A DNA stretch of 64,000 bases from Sclerodactyla briareus. Its lineage: Eukaryota; Echinodermata; Holothuroidea; Dendrochirotida; Sclerodactylidae. Below, in pieces: positions 25,081 to 35,299 of the stretch. The stretch lies in the NCBI GenBank assembly GCA_026419785.1, contig JAODTK010003477.1, forward strand, positions 1-64,000, given 5' to 3'. The notes beneath the pieces are model-generated. The model was not told the DNA's origin. It saw nothing but the letters and a program-made list of their open reading frames with translations, and did no database searches. A program made the translations under genes and the position numbers. Numbering within the stretch: the stretch's first letter is position 1; each line of letters starts with the position of its first letter.

Positions 25081-25239
25081 TGCGTCCGCTCCAGCGCATC
25101 TTACTGGACTACGAAAAGCCGTCCCGGGACAGCAACTTCACGCCTATCCCGGTACGCGCAGGGAAGCCAAACCTTACCTTTTTTGGTGGACTAAGCGACA
25201 CAATACAGCCCACGGAGGGCCTTCCGGGACCACAGACAA

Positions 25240-26636
25240 GGACAATGATTACCACCGATGCCTCCCTCAAAGGATGGGGAGCGAAGTGGAGGACCGGATG
25301 GCCTCGGGAGTTTGCCTTCCGGAGGAAGCTCGAAACACATCAAACCTCCTGGAGGCGCAGGGATCTCCAACGCAATACCATGGTCGACGGGCCGCAAGGA
25401 CCACCGGGTGACAGCGATGTCAGGACAACAGCTCAGGGCCCGTTTCTATATCAACAGAAAGGGGGAAACAAATATCCCTCCCTTATCTCCAGTGCGATCA
25501 GCCTCAATCAAGGCTGAGGGCAAACGCACCTAGCGGGGAACCTCAACGTAACGGCGGACGCGTGTCCCGACTCGACCACAACGAGCGGAGTCTCTCCCGG
25601 AGGTGGGCAGACCACTTGTTCGACCTGTACGAACGCCCACAGCGTCTACCTCGTCGCGACGGCCTCCAACAACAACTACAACGTCTGCCCAGGTCGCAGG
25701 TTTCACCCGCGGGCGTGGGGAAACAGGACGCTTTCTCCTTCCCATGAGACGCCTTTACGCATACGCCTTCCCTCCGTTAAGCCAAGTCTCGGGTGCCTCA
25801 CCATGGCACAGCCCGACGCTAAAATCTCTCCTAGTGGCCCCTTGTGGCCAGCTCAACAATGGTTTCCGCTCCTTCTTCGCCTACTCGTCGTCTCCCGCTG
25901 CGACTCCCAAACTCACCAGTCCCAGTTTCGCAGAAGGCCGGGTCAGATTCATACCAGGCGAGAACTCCAGTGTTTCTTTGTGGGGAAACTGTCAGGAAAC
26001 GCTTCCAGGAGGAAGGCGTGTCACAACACGCTGCACAATTGCGCAACAGCAGCACGCAGGGAAGTCTACATACCATTACGACGGCTAGTCTTGCCAGGAC
26101 CGGACTGGCCTACGGACTCAAACTTATCCCTGAAGCGTAGTGAGCGAGGGTCGTCCTTTGGTGGAGCTCTTCAACGAAGGCAAAACAGGTATCGACCATT
26201 CGTATTTATAGATCCGCCATTGCCGCCGTCCATCGCGGTTCGCCGATGGCTCCTCAAGTCGGCTCCAACACCACACTACGCCAACCCTGCAGGGGAGGTT
26301 TCACACGGAACATCCGTCGACGAAACGTCTCCCACCTTCGTGCGTCCTCGCGTCCTCGGGTCCTAGCCGGAGCCGCCTTACGAGCATGCATCAAGCCACT
26401 ATCGTCCACGTACTCACAAGACAGTATTTCTCATCGCGGCAGCTCGGCACGCCGTAGAAGCTGACTGCAGGCTTTAACAACGAAGCCAAGGTTCCTACGC
26501 CAGGAACCGTGACGGAATCCGTCTGCTTCAGAACCTTCCTTCCTGGCGACAAGAACCAGACCATTTCGTTCACGCCCAGGAAATCTTACATGCTACTTAG
26601 GGACGTTGTCCACAGTGGAGGAAGACAAACGAGCGG
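25240..26636 (+). repeat. DIRS-like RNase H to recombinase segment, first tandem copy
   Basis: It matches 26637-28080 in order and orientation at roughly 85% by eye with many small indels. Shared landmarks are GGATGGCCTCGGG, TGGAGGCGCAGG, GACCACTTGTTCGACCTGTA, AGCTCTTCAACGAAGGCAAA, and TTCGTTCACGCCC. The first copy stops where the second restarts in RNase H, so the repeat unit is about 1.4 kb. It is part of a broken element. Confidence 0.75.
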
Positions 26637-28080
26637 TTGCCAGCGTTGCCCTCCCGCACAGATGGGGACGACGTGCAATTACCGGATGGCCTCGGGTGTT
26701 TTGGCTTTCCGGCTGACGCCGACAACACATCAACCCTCCTGGAGGCGCAGGCGATCTCCAACGCAATCACCCATTGGTCGACGGGCCCCAAGGACCACCG
26801 GGTGACAGTGGATGTCGGACAACAGCTCACCGTTTCCTATATTCAAACAGAGATTTGGGGGAACCAAATCTCCCTCCCTTCGCCTCCAGTGCGATCAGCT
26901 CTTCAACTCAGCTGAGGGCAACGCACTCTAAGCGGGGAAGCCAACTACGGCGGAACGCGTTGTCTCGACTCGAAACCACAACGGGTTGAGTCTCTCCCAG
27001 AGGTGGCAGACCACTTGTTCGACCTGTACTACCGCCCACACGTCGACCCTCCTCTTGCGACGTCCTCCAACAACAAACTACCACGTTCTGCAGTCCGCAG
27101 GTTTCACTCGGGCGTGGAGAACCGACGCTTTCTCCGTCCCATAGACCCCTTTACCGCATACGCCTTCCCTCCGTTCAGCCAAGTCGTCAGGGTGCTCACC
27201 AGGTCGACTCTCCGACGCTACAATCTCCTAGTGGCCCCTTGCTGGCCAGCTCAACTGGTTTCCTCCGCTCCTTCTTCGCTCCTCGTCCGATCTCCCGCTG
27301 CGACTGTGGCTCCAGACCTCCCATCCTATTTCGCAGAAAGGCCGGTCAGATCATACCACTGCGAGAACCTCCATCTTTCCGTGTGGAAACTGTCAGGAAC
27401 TCTTCCAGGGAGGAAATGCGGGTTTTCATCACACACGCTGGCACAAGTTGCAATAGCAGCACGCAGGAAGTCTCCATACGCCACTTACGACGAACGACGC
27501 TCGTCTTTCCTTGCCATGTACCGGACCTGGCCTTCGGACTGCAACTTTGACCTTTGGAAAAGCGTCATGAAGCGAGTTGTCGTCCTTCTGTTGGAGCTCT
27601 TCAACGAAGGCAAACAGGTATCGACCATTCGTAAATTTAATCCGCCATTGCCGCCGTCCATCGCGTTTTCGCCGATGGCTCCTCATCGGCTCAACACCAC
27701 AATACGCCCAACTCCTGCAGGGGAATGTTTCACACGAACCTCCTCGAAACGTCTCCCACCTTCCGTGGTCCCTCACGGACGTCCTCCGGGGTCCTAGCGG
27801 ACCGCCTACGAGCATGCATCAAAAAAAAAAAAAAAAAAAAAAAAAGCCACTCTCGTCCACGTTCTCACAAGACAAGTATTTCTCAATCGCGGCAGCCTCG
27901 GCACGCCCTTAGAACTGCCTTCTTGCTTTAACTACGAAACATGGTTTCCTACGCCAGGACCGTACGGAATCCTTCTGCTTCCAGACCCTTCCTCCTCCTG
28001 GCTAAGACCAGAATTTCGTTCACGCCCCAGAAATCTACCTGCCTACTATAGGGACGGTTGTCCACATGGAGGAAGCCAAC
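26637..28080 (+). repeat. DIRS-like RNase H to recombinase segment, second tandem copy
   Basis: Second copy of the 1.4 kb segment; it leads directly into the C-terminal recombinase part. An A run of about 24 bases near 27822-27845 interrupts it, in place of a short unique string in copy one. Confidence 0.75.
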
Positions 28081-28400
28081 GACAGTTGCCCGGGTCGGGC
28101 CCTGCGATGGTACCTGGAAAAGAACGCAGCTTATCGTACACGATCAACTTTTTCCTCCTCCCACAACAACCTTTCACGCCAGCGTCGAAGGACACCTTAT
28201 CACGCTGGATTAAGGACCTCATAAGGCCACATACCTCCGAGCAGGAGGTTGCCCGGGCTCAGATGGCGCAGTCTTACTACTTCGCGAGCATGGTTTCACG
28301 GGGTCCGCGTTTAGAGTCATCATGCGGCGCCGCGTGGAAGACTCCCCGACGTCGTCTCCCGTTACCTCACCAGTACAGTCTCGGCCGATAGTTCCTTCCC
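28081..28400 (+). pseudogene. DIRS-like tyrosine recombinase C-terminal region (fossil)
   Basis: A plus-strand open frame of about 100 codons (28086-28391) holds PFTPASKDTLSRWIKDLI, an MAQSYYFASM string, then AAWKTP near its end. These match the conserved C-terminal part of DIRS-type tyrosine recombinases, where the R and Y residues of the active site lie. Part of a broken element. Confidence 0.75.
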
Positions 28401-28506
28401 AGGGCTGTGTTCACAAACGACTTCGTCTATGCCTAGTCAACACCAATCGTGACGGCACGGGCCCGCCTCCGGTGGCCCTGTGCTAGTCTTGTGCAAAGTG
28501 CAATAT

Positions 28507-28584
28507 GGGGTAAGTTGAGTAAGTTGAAATAGATTCACAAAACTCCCTGGTTTTGTGAATCTGTGAGCTTACGATACTTACCCC
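28507..28584. repeat. Long near-perfect palindrome (hairpin)
   Basis: A perfect 13-base stem, AGATTCACAAAAC with GTTTTGTGAATCT, surrounds a 6-base loop TCCCTG. The arms extend imperfectly outward to GGGGTAAGT on the left and ACTTACCCC on the right, about 37 bases per arm. A related sequence in reverse orientation is at about 28754-28820. Confidence 0.85.
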
Positions 28585-28753
28585 ATTGGACGTTCCCGCA
28601 ACCGTCCCAATTCCGGGCCATCAAGGGGCGTCCTCCTTCGTCGAACCACGGGCCTTCGCCCTCATCCTTGACGCCTCGGCCGGAAAAATAAGAGGAAGAT
28701 GGGGTTGCCAGCCCGGACTTCCGTAAAGATTGCCGATGTTAATGGCGCGGGGT

Positions 28754-28820
28754 GGGGTGTGAGTAAGTATTCGTGGCTCACCGAGTCACAAAACCAGGGA
28801 GTTTGTGAATTTCACAAAGC
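28754..28820. repeat. Inverted copy of the palindrome arm
   Basis: GTGAGTAAGTATTCGTGGCT and CACAAAACCAGGGAGTTTGT are reverse-complement relatives of the right half and loop of the 28507-28584 palindrome. Position just past the recombinase suggests DIRS terminal or internal complementary sequence. Confidence 0.65.
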
Positions 28821-28830
28821 ATTCGAAATT

Positions 28831-29689
28831 GTGTTGTCTCAGACGTGTGGGTAGGCGTGGAGAAGCACAATTGACGATTCACGCATCAGACAGCGGACCT
28901 CACCATACCCGCCTACTCCTTTCGTTAGACACCCAGTATTAATTAGCATCGGTGTCTAATAATACGGCGAAGTGAATGTGCCAGAAAGGCAATTCAGTCA
29001 ATTGGAGTCATTCAGCAATGAGCTGAAAAATGAGCTTGGTTACTTGTCAGAACATGCATGTAAAAATCATGCATACGGCTCCACCTGTGTAACCTTACCA
29101 CCTCCTCACTGATCTACAAGACATAATAAACTTGGCGTTAAATAACACTATACCCCCCCCCCCTATAGCTTATTTCCGTAGCCTTCCTCGTTTATATTCC
29201 CGCATATTTCTTCACGTGAGGGTAAGGGTGAAGTTTCCGTCATACGTCAGCTGTGGATCGATACCTTGCTGGGAAAACCACTCCTACCTGCTCTCCCAAA
29301 CAGCCACAAACTAACCTCCCGCGGACACTCATTATCAAACCGCATATCTCCTGCATTTGCATGTCACATGATACTTCGTGGGCGCCGGCGAACATGACCC
29401 TTCCATTACCTCCACTGGTCACGTTTAATATCGTATATGGGGAGGGCTTCATGGATTCGAACTGAAATAAGGGTTTCGTAGGTCCCGTTTTTTTTTTGTG
29501 GGCATGGCGGCAAATAGGGCCGAGAAAACTATCAGAGACAATGTCTTCCCCGGATACGCACACCCAAAACATTCTCAAACCCCTGATTTATCACAAAACC
29601 AACTTTTCACGCTAAACTTCCCCAATAGACTGTTTGGCGTTCCATACTCTTGCAAGGAATTGCGCAAGTTTATCACTGACTGCATTGCG
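28831..29689. other. Sequence between the DIRS-like element and the right TIR
   Basis: No recognised gene. A C run lies at about 29152-29163. A 112-codon minus-strand frame (29240-29578) overlaps plus-strand frames and has no family signature. Confidence 0.35.
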
Positions 29690-29879
29690 CAATTATCGCA
29701 TCCGATAAATTTATAGTACGATAAAAGTTGAAATATTGTCAACTCGACGTCGATAAATTTAGTAATCGTTTATCGTAACGTATCGCACAGGTGTGAACAC
29801 TCCTATTGAAACTAGCACTTTGAACTCGGACGTCCGATAACATTTGATCGTTCGTCTCGTGCGCACAAGTGTGAACAGC
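29690..29879 (-). repeat. Right terminal inverted repeat with doubled end
   Basis: Bases 29690-29801 are the inverted partner of the left TIR. Bases 29802-29879 add a second end-like motif, reading GCTGTTCACACTTGTGCG on the minus strand, which matches the left tip better than the inner one does. Confidence 0.65.
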
Positions 29880-30770
29880 CTCAAGGGGCGCGACATGCTG
29901 CCAAAGATGTGCGGCCACTTGGAGAACGGGAACCGTCTGGTTAAAGTAGGGAAAGGTATTGGGTTAGCTGATGCAGAGTTTGTAGGCTTTTAAACCAAAA
30001 CAATAGAACAGTTACGGTGGGGAACGGGAAAGGTATCGGAACGCGAACAGGCTAAATGCGACAGAGAACAAGAGCTGAAAGGAGCCTAAATTGAAAAGAC
30101 AAAGGAGGCGGGAAATTGGAAATGAAGATGAAGTAGCGCCAATGTGGTGCACAGACGCGTCCGCAAAATGTCAATGTTAAGCCCGACTTCAAGCTCCCAC
30201 CTTTTGATGAAGCTAAGAAGGATATGGAGCGTATAAGGCCGTTTCGGTGGGAAAAATGCGACCGCGGCAGGGATGGGACCGGTTCGATGTTGGGCCATAG
30301 CATTGGCGCGCTGCTCCAGGGTAAGGCATTGATTGGTATTCGGCCCTGGATGCAGAGGACGCGGCGAATTATGAAAAGGTTAAGAAGGCAGCATTAGGAG
30401 TATAACTTAACTGCGAATGGGTTTAGCGGTAAATTCAGGGATAGCCGCCATTACGAAGGAGAGAATGGTTACGGAATTCGTCAACAGATTGTCTAACTAA
30501 GTAATAACGGTGGTTGGAAATATCGAATGTAAAAGACAAGGATGGGTTGATTGACAGTTTGTTACGCGAGCAAAATTATTGCGCCGTTCACAGAGAACAC
30601 TGTGTTTCTCAAAGAAAGGAACCTAAAACCATCAAGGAGATGGCACGTTTTGCGATCACTAGGTTGGGTAATGGGGGGTGGCAGGGTAAACCCGAATAAA
30701 GGGAGGGGTAACTACCAGGGACGCCCTCCTGAGAGTGGGTCGGCTAATAATCATCAAAGGGGAAAGAAGT
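29880..30770 (+). pseudogene. Gypsy gag region (fossil)
   Basis: The region lies right after the insertion and upstream of the protease. Fragments in several frames around 30300-30480 have the composition and spacing of the helical capsid-like part of invertebrate Gypsy gag, followed by a basic, glycine- and asparagine-rich tail near 30690-30770 where a nucleocapsid belongs. Broken. Recognition is weaker than for the pol parts. Confidence 0.5.
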
Positions 30771-31289
30771 AGTGAACAGAGTCAGCAAAACAGCTCAGAG
30801 TCGAGGAAGCAACGTCTGGGTATGGGCACGAAAGAATCTTGCTCAAGTGCTTTATTGTGGATGCGCCTGACATTTTGCAAGAGATTGTCTGACGCGACCT
30901 GTCCTAGCAGCGTTAGTGTCGAACTCTAGTGATGGTATTGAAGAGGTCCTAGAACTGAACCCAGAGGACAATTAGTAGGCAGAGTGAGTACACTAGGGCT
31001 TGTTGTATGGTTTGATGTTCTTGACGCGGCAGATGATCGTTCGCGCGAATAGTAGCTTTAGCTGCGACGAGGCACTGAACTGGGTATTTTGAACAGGTCG
31101 GTGTAGCCCGAAGTTCAGAGGAAATGTCGGTCAAAACATAGATAATACAGTGTCTGCGTAAGCCAAATGCGCCTGTGTCGAATGCAAGTTGGGAAATCAT
31201 AGGGTCCTTTACTTAGAGGGACACTGGTTGTGATGGAGTGGTCGTGAGAAGGGCTTTAATAAAACAGGCTGAACTTTACAGGGCAGAGG

Positions 31290-31480
31290 ATGGAATTGCA
31301 CGTACTATGGGACAGTCAGGCAGGGTGTTTCCGATTTGCGCACCATGTCGAGGATGGACACATCTTCTTTGTAGTACGGTGCATGATGTTTGTGATTACT
31401 CCCATCTGTGATTTTAATCTTGGTAAATACAGGGGCAAAAGGAGTCCAGAGACATTGGAAAGATTGCCTTAGCTGATCAA
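31290..31480 (+). pseudogene. Gypsy protease region (fossil, C-terminal part)
   Basis: An open frame at 31290-31472 ends in TPICDFNLGKYRGKRSPETL, which matches the C-terminal hydrophobic and glycine motif of Gypsy aspartic proteases and the linker that follows. An ARSQTKALE string at about 31552-31578 is the usual protease-pol linker. The active-site end was not recognised with confidence. Broken. Confidence 0.6.
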
Positions 31481-31594
31481 GTTTAAAACTTTGAACGCCG
31501 AGTCTTCTGTGGGGGGAAGTAGTATTGTTGTACGAATGTGGCTGCGGTCCAAGCACGCAGTCAGACGAAGGCGCTGGAGCTGGCGGTTACTCCG

Positions 31595-32376
31595 CAGTGG
31601 TGGCGCCAGGATTCCCGACAGGGGTTCCGAGTTCCCCGACGGGGGGCTATCCCCGACGGGCTCCACCTAACCCTAATCAAAACCTTGCATTTTATGTTTT
31701 CATTTTTTGAACATTTTCTTGAAGAAAAAAAAACAAAAAAAATGAAAATACCCACATTGTGGAGAGCAGTTTTACTTGCAATAGCTTCCCACTCAAATAT
31801 CAGACGCCCTATTAGTAGAATAGGGTCAGGTATTCCCAAAACGGCCTGGGAAATACATGGGCACTGGGTCGTGAAAGCACACCCCTTACAAGCAGGCACA
31901 CACAGCTGATAGATGCAGAAAAGAGCATCATCCCCAACGAATTGTGTAACCTTAATCTCTTGCAGGGACATTCGAAGATATCCATAAGGCCTTTGTGTAG
32001 TTCTATAATATGTATGCTACGATTGTATAGTTTGCAGGAAGACGATTACGCTGATCTTAAAACTCGAGCGAGGAAAACTTGGCGATTAGCCATAGAAAAG
32101 ATATGAGGCGCGCGAAGCGCGCAGTCGAAAGAATTGCAGCTCTTCAGTGTATAGGACTTGTCCTAGTAAAAGAAGTTTGGAAATATATACTGTCGGAGGC
32201 ACAAAAGCCCTCGTCTGTGGGTGTACAGTGTTATGTCGGTACCCATCGCTAGGGCTTCCGACGAGAGGGAAAAATCCCCGACGGGGGGGTGGCCAGGCGT
32301 CCCCGACGGGGGTGGCATGGCCCCCTTGCCCCCTGCCCCCCTGCACCCCTCCCCCCCCCCGCTGGCGCCACCCCTG
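31595..32376. mobile_element. hAT-like non-autonomous element inserted in the Gypsy fossil
   Basis: Ends are CAGTGGTGGCGCCAG and CTGGCGCCACCCCTG, inverted repeats with the CAG...CTG tips of hAT elements. The flanking octamers are TTACTCCG (left) and TTACTCGT (right), a slightly decayed 8-bp target duplication. Subterminal CCCCGACGGGG-like motifs recur near both ends (about 31640, 31655, 32275, 32305). No transposase is encoded in its 782 bases. It separates the Gypsy protease and integrase regions and is therefore younger than the Gypsy copy. Confidence 0.8.
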
Positions 32377-32599
32377 TTACTCGTTACCCGTAATGATCCG
32401 AATTGGTGTGGGACTTATGTACACCAAGTGCACTAGCTAAGATGAGCAGCGGCGAACCCAACTTTGACGGAGTTGTGGGAAAGGTGTTCGTTGGGGACAC
32501 CCGAAAGGTGAGATAAGATGCAGTAAGATACAGGCATCAAGAGACAGGTTCCATGAGGCGTGTTCCCGATCAAAGGAGTGCCATTTGAGAGGGAGCTGT

Positions 32600-33340
32600 G
32601 GGATTTGGTGGGACGTATACCCCCCCCCCCCCCATCAGACAGAGGTCCATCGTACATTTGGGTACTAGTTGACTATGCCACCCGGTACCCCGAGGCCATC
32701 TCATTGAAACAAAGAGGCTGAAGTGTTTGCTGAGGGCTGTTGTCCATTTACGCACTGGTAGAATTCCCTAGGAAGGTCCTAACAGATCAGGGTATCCATT
32801 CTTGTCGGAGGTACTAAAGCGGTTGCTAGATTGTTGTCTATCCGGCGACATCAGTTTCCCACATTATCACGCTATGGCAAACGGGCTGGTTGAGCGTTTC
32901 ATGGCACTTAAAGTCCTGCTTAAAAAGATTTGTCAAGAGTGCCCTAGACTGGGCACCGCGACGCGTTGGTCCTCTACTCTTTGCATATCGGAGGCACCAC
33001 AGGAGAGCACAGGGTTTTTCTCCTCCATTTGAAGAAACTCCTGTCTGGTAGACAAGTGCGGCGGCCCGATGACCATCTCAAAGACATATGGACGGGGGGA
33101 TAACTCGATAGTTACGCCGCACGGCATATCACTATGTGAGTGATTGACTTGCAAAGTCGGCTGGAGAAAACCTGCCAATTGGCAATGGACCATTTACGTG
33201 AACTCAGGTGAAATACAAGCGACAGTAGACAAGAAGGCAAAGTCAGGAGGTTTTGTGGAAGTGGGTGGTGAGTTGTTGTTGCTCCTTCCTACTAGCAGTT
33301 TACAACTCTCATGCATTGAACGATCCTTTTGAGATCACTA
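32600..33340 (+). pseudogene. Gypsy integrase region (fossil)
   Basis: Plus-strand frames show the core of a Gypsy integrase in order: YIWVLVDYATRYPEAISL at about 32657, a KVLTDQG string at about 32776, EVLKRLLDC at about 32808 and a NGLVERF string near 32880. A VPQESTGF-like string (about 33000) follows. The C-terminal part (about 33130-33340) has the KKAK and LLLLLPTSS strings that precede the chromodomain-like end. It lies upstream of the reverse transcriptase. Broken. Confidence 0.75.
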
Positions 33341-33419
33341 GAAGGTTGGCCAGATGGACTACAACCCGTCGATTTGGGCAATCGACTAAAACTTTTCCCG
33401 CGAACCTGAGCCTGAACCT

Positions 33420-33850
33420 ATTCCCGATCCCGTGGACATATTTGCGTTTCGGCAATTGCAGGGGACCGACTACTTCGGTAGAATTGATCCTTTCCAAAGG
33501 TTATTGGCAGATCCCAATGTCGGAGAATTCGAAGCCAGTCACTGCATTTGTAACTCTGAACGGGTTGTATGAATTTAACTGTGCCTAGCGGATTAGTGAA
33601 TAGCGCCGCCACTTTCTCGCGTGTGATGAGAGAGCTACTTAGAAAGGAATGAAACATGTGCATAATTATATTGATGATAATACTCTTCATCCTATTCTTG
33701 GAGTCCATGTATCTACACTTAAGGAAGTGTTGATGCGATTGCGTACCGCCCAATCTCACTGCTACGCCCCCGAATTGAACTTGGGGGCAAGAGAGATAGG
33801 AATTCTTGGTCAAGGTGATTTGCGCGGGCAGTTAAGCCAAATCCTGGCAA
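33420..33850 (+). pseudogene. Gypsy reverse transcriptase region (fossil)
   Basis: LSKGYWQIPMSENSKPVTAF at about 33496 is the Gypsy palm motif around the first catalytic aspartate position. YIDDN at about 33670 is the catalytic box, followed by HVSTLKEVLMRLRTAQ. Broken. Confidence 0.8.
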
Positions 33851-33989
33851 ATTAGCGGCGATTCACATCAGGCAGAACGCCCACGTACAAAGACCCAGGT
33901 ACGCTCCTTCTTGGGGTTAATAGGGTACTACCGTCGCTTTAACCAAGTTTTCTGAAGGTCGCTTCTGCCTATTGACTGGCAGCACCAAA

Positions 33990-34420
33990 AAGGGCATGCC
34001 AGCAAAGTGCAGTGGAGTGGGAAACTCGAATCTGCGTTTAAATGCCTCAAAGAGAAATTGGTAGATTAGAGACGCCAATTTTGCGCTGCCAGAAGTGGAG
34101 AAAAGAAACCATTTAACCTGAGAACAGAGTCTCTGATGCGGCATTGGGGGCTGTTCTGTTACAGGAGTACTCTGGAGAGGTATTCCCGGTAGTCTACGCA
34201 AGTATGAAACTAAACAAGTCGCAGAAGCGGTACTATGCGAGCAGGGAGAGAGGGCCGGCTGGAGTATGGGGGTATCCACAAAGTTCAGTGTCTACCTAGG
34301 GAGGCAGAATTTGTATCGAAAAGGACCAACCAACCCTTGATTGTTTGCGTACGTCGCGCGTAGCTAATGGTAGGATAATGCGATGGTCCTTAGAGTGAAG
34401 CGTACAGATTTCATATCCGC
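33990..34420 (+). pseudogene. Gypsy RNase H region (fossil)
   Basis: Fragments near 34140-34260 hold the GAVLLQEYSGEVFPV-type string of Gypsy RNase H. A NGRIMRW string near 34365 and a VIKGVDN string near 34425 follow, as in the end of Gypsy pol before the 3' LTR. Broken. Confidence 0.7.
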
Positions 34421-34544
34421 GTTATCAAAGGGGTTGATAACGTCGTTCGTTTGGGGTACATGGTAACATACAAGTAGGGATACGGATTGATCACAACGTT
34501 CCTTCGCGAAAGGTCGAACCGGGGTTTTAATAGGACATAATGGA

Positions 34545-35187
34545 GAGAATTTACTGGGATGGGGGGAGTCATTGGTGTCACGCCTGAGTCGGAAGTTTCT
34601 GAGAATGCGCGGTGATGGGTACTGCGTTGTGGTGAAGGGTGCACTTGGATATTGGGTGACCGGCGACCTTTTTTACTCTGTCCTCTAGTGATTAGGATCA
34701 ACTAGGGATCTGCAGGGGATTATCGGCCAGCCAAGGATTCCTGGGTTCAAGGGTGATTGGGGATAGGCCGGGTGCAAGACCACTCGAATGTTGGTTCCGA
34801 ATCCTCAACGTCGTTTGGAGCTGTCGGGCTTTGTTCAACGGTTGGGAAACACGTTTTGGGCGGCATTCTGGAGATTTTTATAGGGAAAAGGCCTTCCCTA
34901 CTCCCTTAATTAATAACCGGTGCGTGTAGGGCGCATATAGGGCGAAGGATGTTCGGGGGCGTTTGGGCGACGGACTGCCGACGAGCGGGCAGTGGTCGGA
35001 TTGCAGTGGATCCGCTGAGTGAACAGCATTCCTATGGATGTGCGTGTTGGTCTTGTGCACCCCTTCGCCCTCCCTTGTGGTCCCGTGGCTGGGATATCAT
35101 GGCGGTTACATGATATGAATGAGCCCTGGAGGGAGACAAACATCCCTTTTATCACCCCCAGCACTTAGGCGAACTATCGTGGGCCAT
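34545..35187 (+). repeat. Gypsy 3' LTR
   Basis: Partner of the 5' LTR at 19490-20097, same orientation. It follows the RNase H end within about 120 bases, which supports pol ending with RNase H. Confidence 0.8.
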
Positions 35188-35299
35188 TTCATTGGATTCC
35201 ATGTCCTCTCTAAACTTTCTACATGACCTGGTGGACTTCAGTTGCACCTGCAGGGGCTTACCCATTGGTTGGTCAGAACCCCCCCCCCCCCCCTTCCCA

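Larger units (their letters stand above)
21330..28830 (+). mobile_element. DIRS-like tyrosine-recombinase retrotransposon fossil
   Basis: GC-rich plus-strand remains follow the order of DIRS-like elements. A leader with pyrimidine-rich sequence comes first (21340-21640). A gag-like region follows, starting with paired cysteines (about 21980-22040) and containing an EAARELQELAQ helix-like string near 22700. Reverse transcriptase lies at about 24400-25080 (LKDAYLHLGTHPEDRRFL seen at about 24555). RNase H lies at about 25080-25600 (TDASLKGWGAKW). A tyrosine recombinase region ends at about 28100-28400 (PFTPASKDTLSRWIKDLI, then AAWKTP). The RNase H to recombinase segment occurs twice. The element is broken in many places, well over a dozen. 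Both ends are approximate. Inverted sequences past the recombinase (28507-28830) may belong to its terminal or internal complementary repeats. It is younger than the Gypsy copy it sits in. Confidence 0.75.
20769..29879. mobile_element. About 9.1 kb segment bounded by long terminal inverted repeats
   Basis: The left end starts GCTGTTCACACTGTGCG and runs about 100 bases with several CGATAA/TTATCG motifs. The right end carries the same sequence inverted over about 29690-29801, then a second copy of the terminal motif, ending AAGTGTGAACAGC at 29879. The arms share the GTTCACAC..GTGCG head, the AAATT-ATCG middle and TTTCAAC-TTT. The pair encloses the DIRS-like fossil and lies wholly within the Gypsy leader. 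No transposase was recognised between the arms. It may be one DNA transposon later hit by a DIRS element, or two MITE copies of opposite orientation. Bases outside the ends (TTTAAGC left, CTCAAGG right) are only loosely alike, so a target duplication is uncertain. Confidence 0.6.
19490..35187 (+). mobile_element. Gypsy (Ty3) LTR retrotransposon fossil, Gmr1-like domain order, interrupted
   Basis: Direct repeats of about 0.6 kb at each end (about 19490-20097 and 34545-35187) flank a broken internal region on the plus strand. Parts in order are a leader, a gag-like region (about 29990-30770), protease (about 31290-31480), integrase (about 32600-33340), reverse transcriptase (about 33420-33850) and RNase H (about 33990-34420). 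Integrase precedes reverse transcriptase, as in Gmr1-like Gypsy elements of deuterostomes. Two younger insertions lie in it: the 9.1 kb TIR-bounded segment in the leader and a 0.8 kb hAT-like element after the protease. The copy is broken in many places, roughly a dozen or more. By eye the LTRs differ at about a fifth of positions including gaps, which suggests an old insertion, though assembly errors may inflate this. Element ends are approximate. Confidence 0.75.

Noticed and set aside
31561-31971. 136-codon minus and 123-codon plus frames
   Set aside because: Both lie across the hAT-like element inserted in the Gypsy fossil and encode no known domain.
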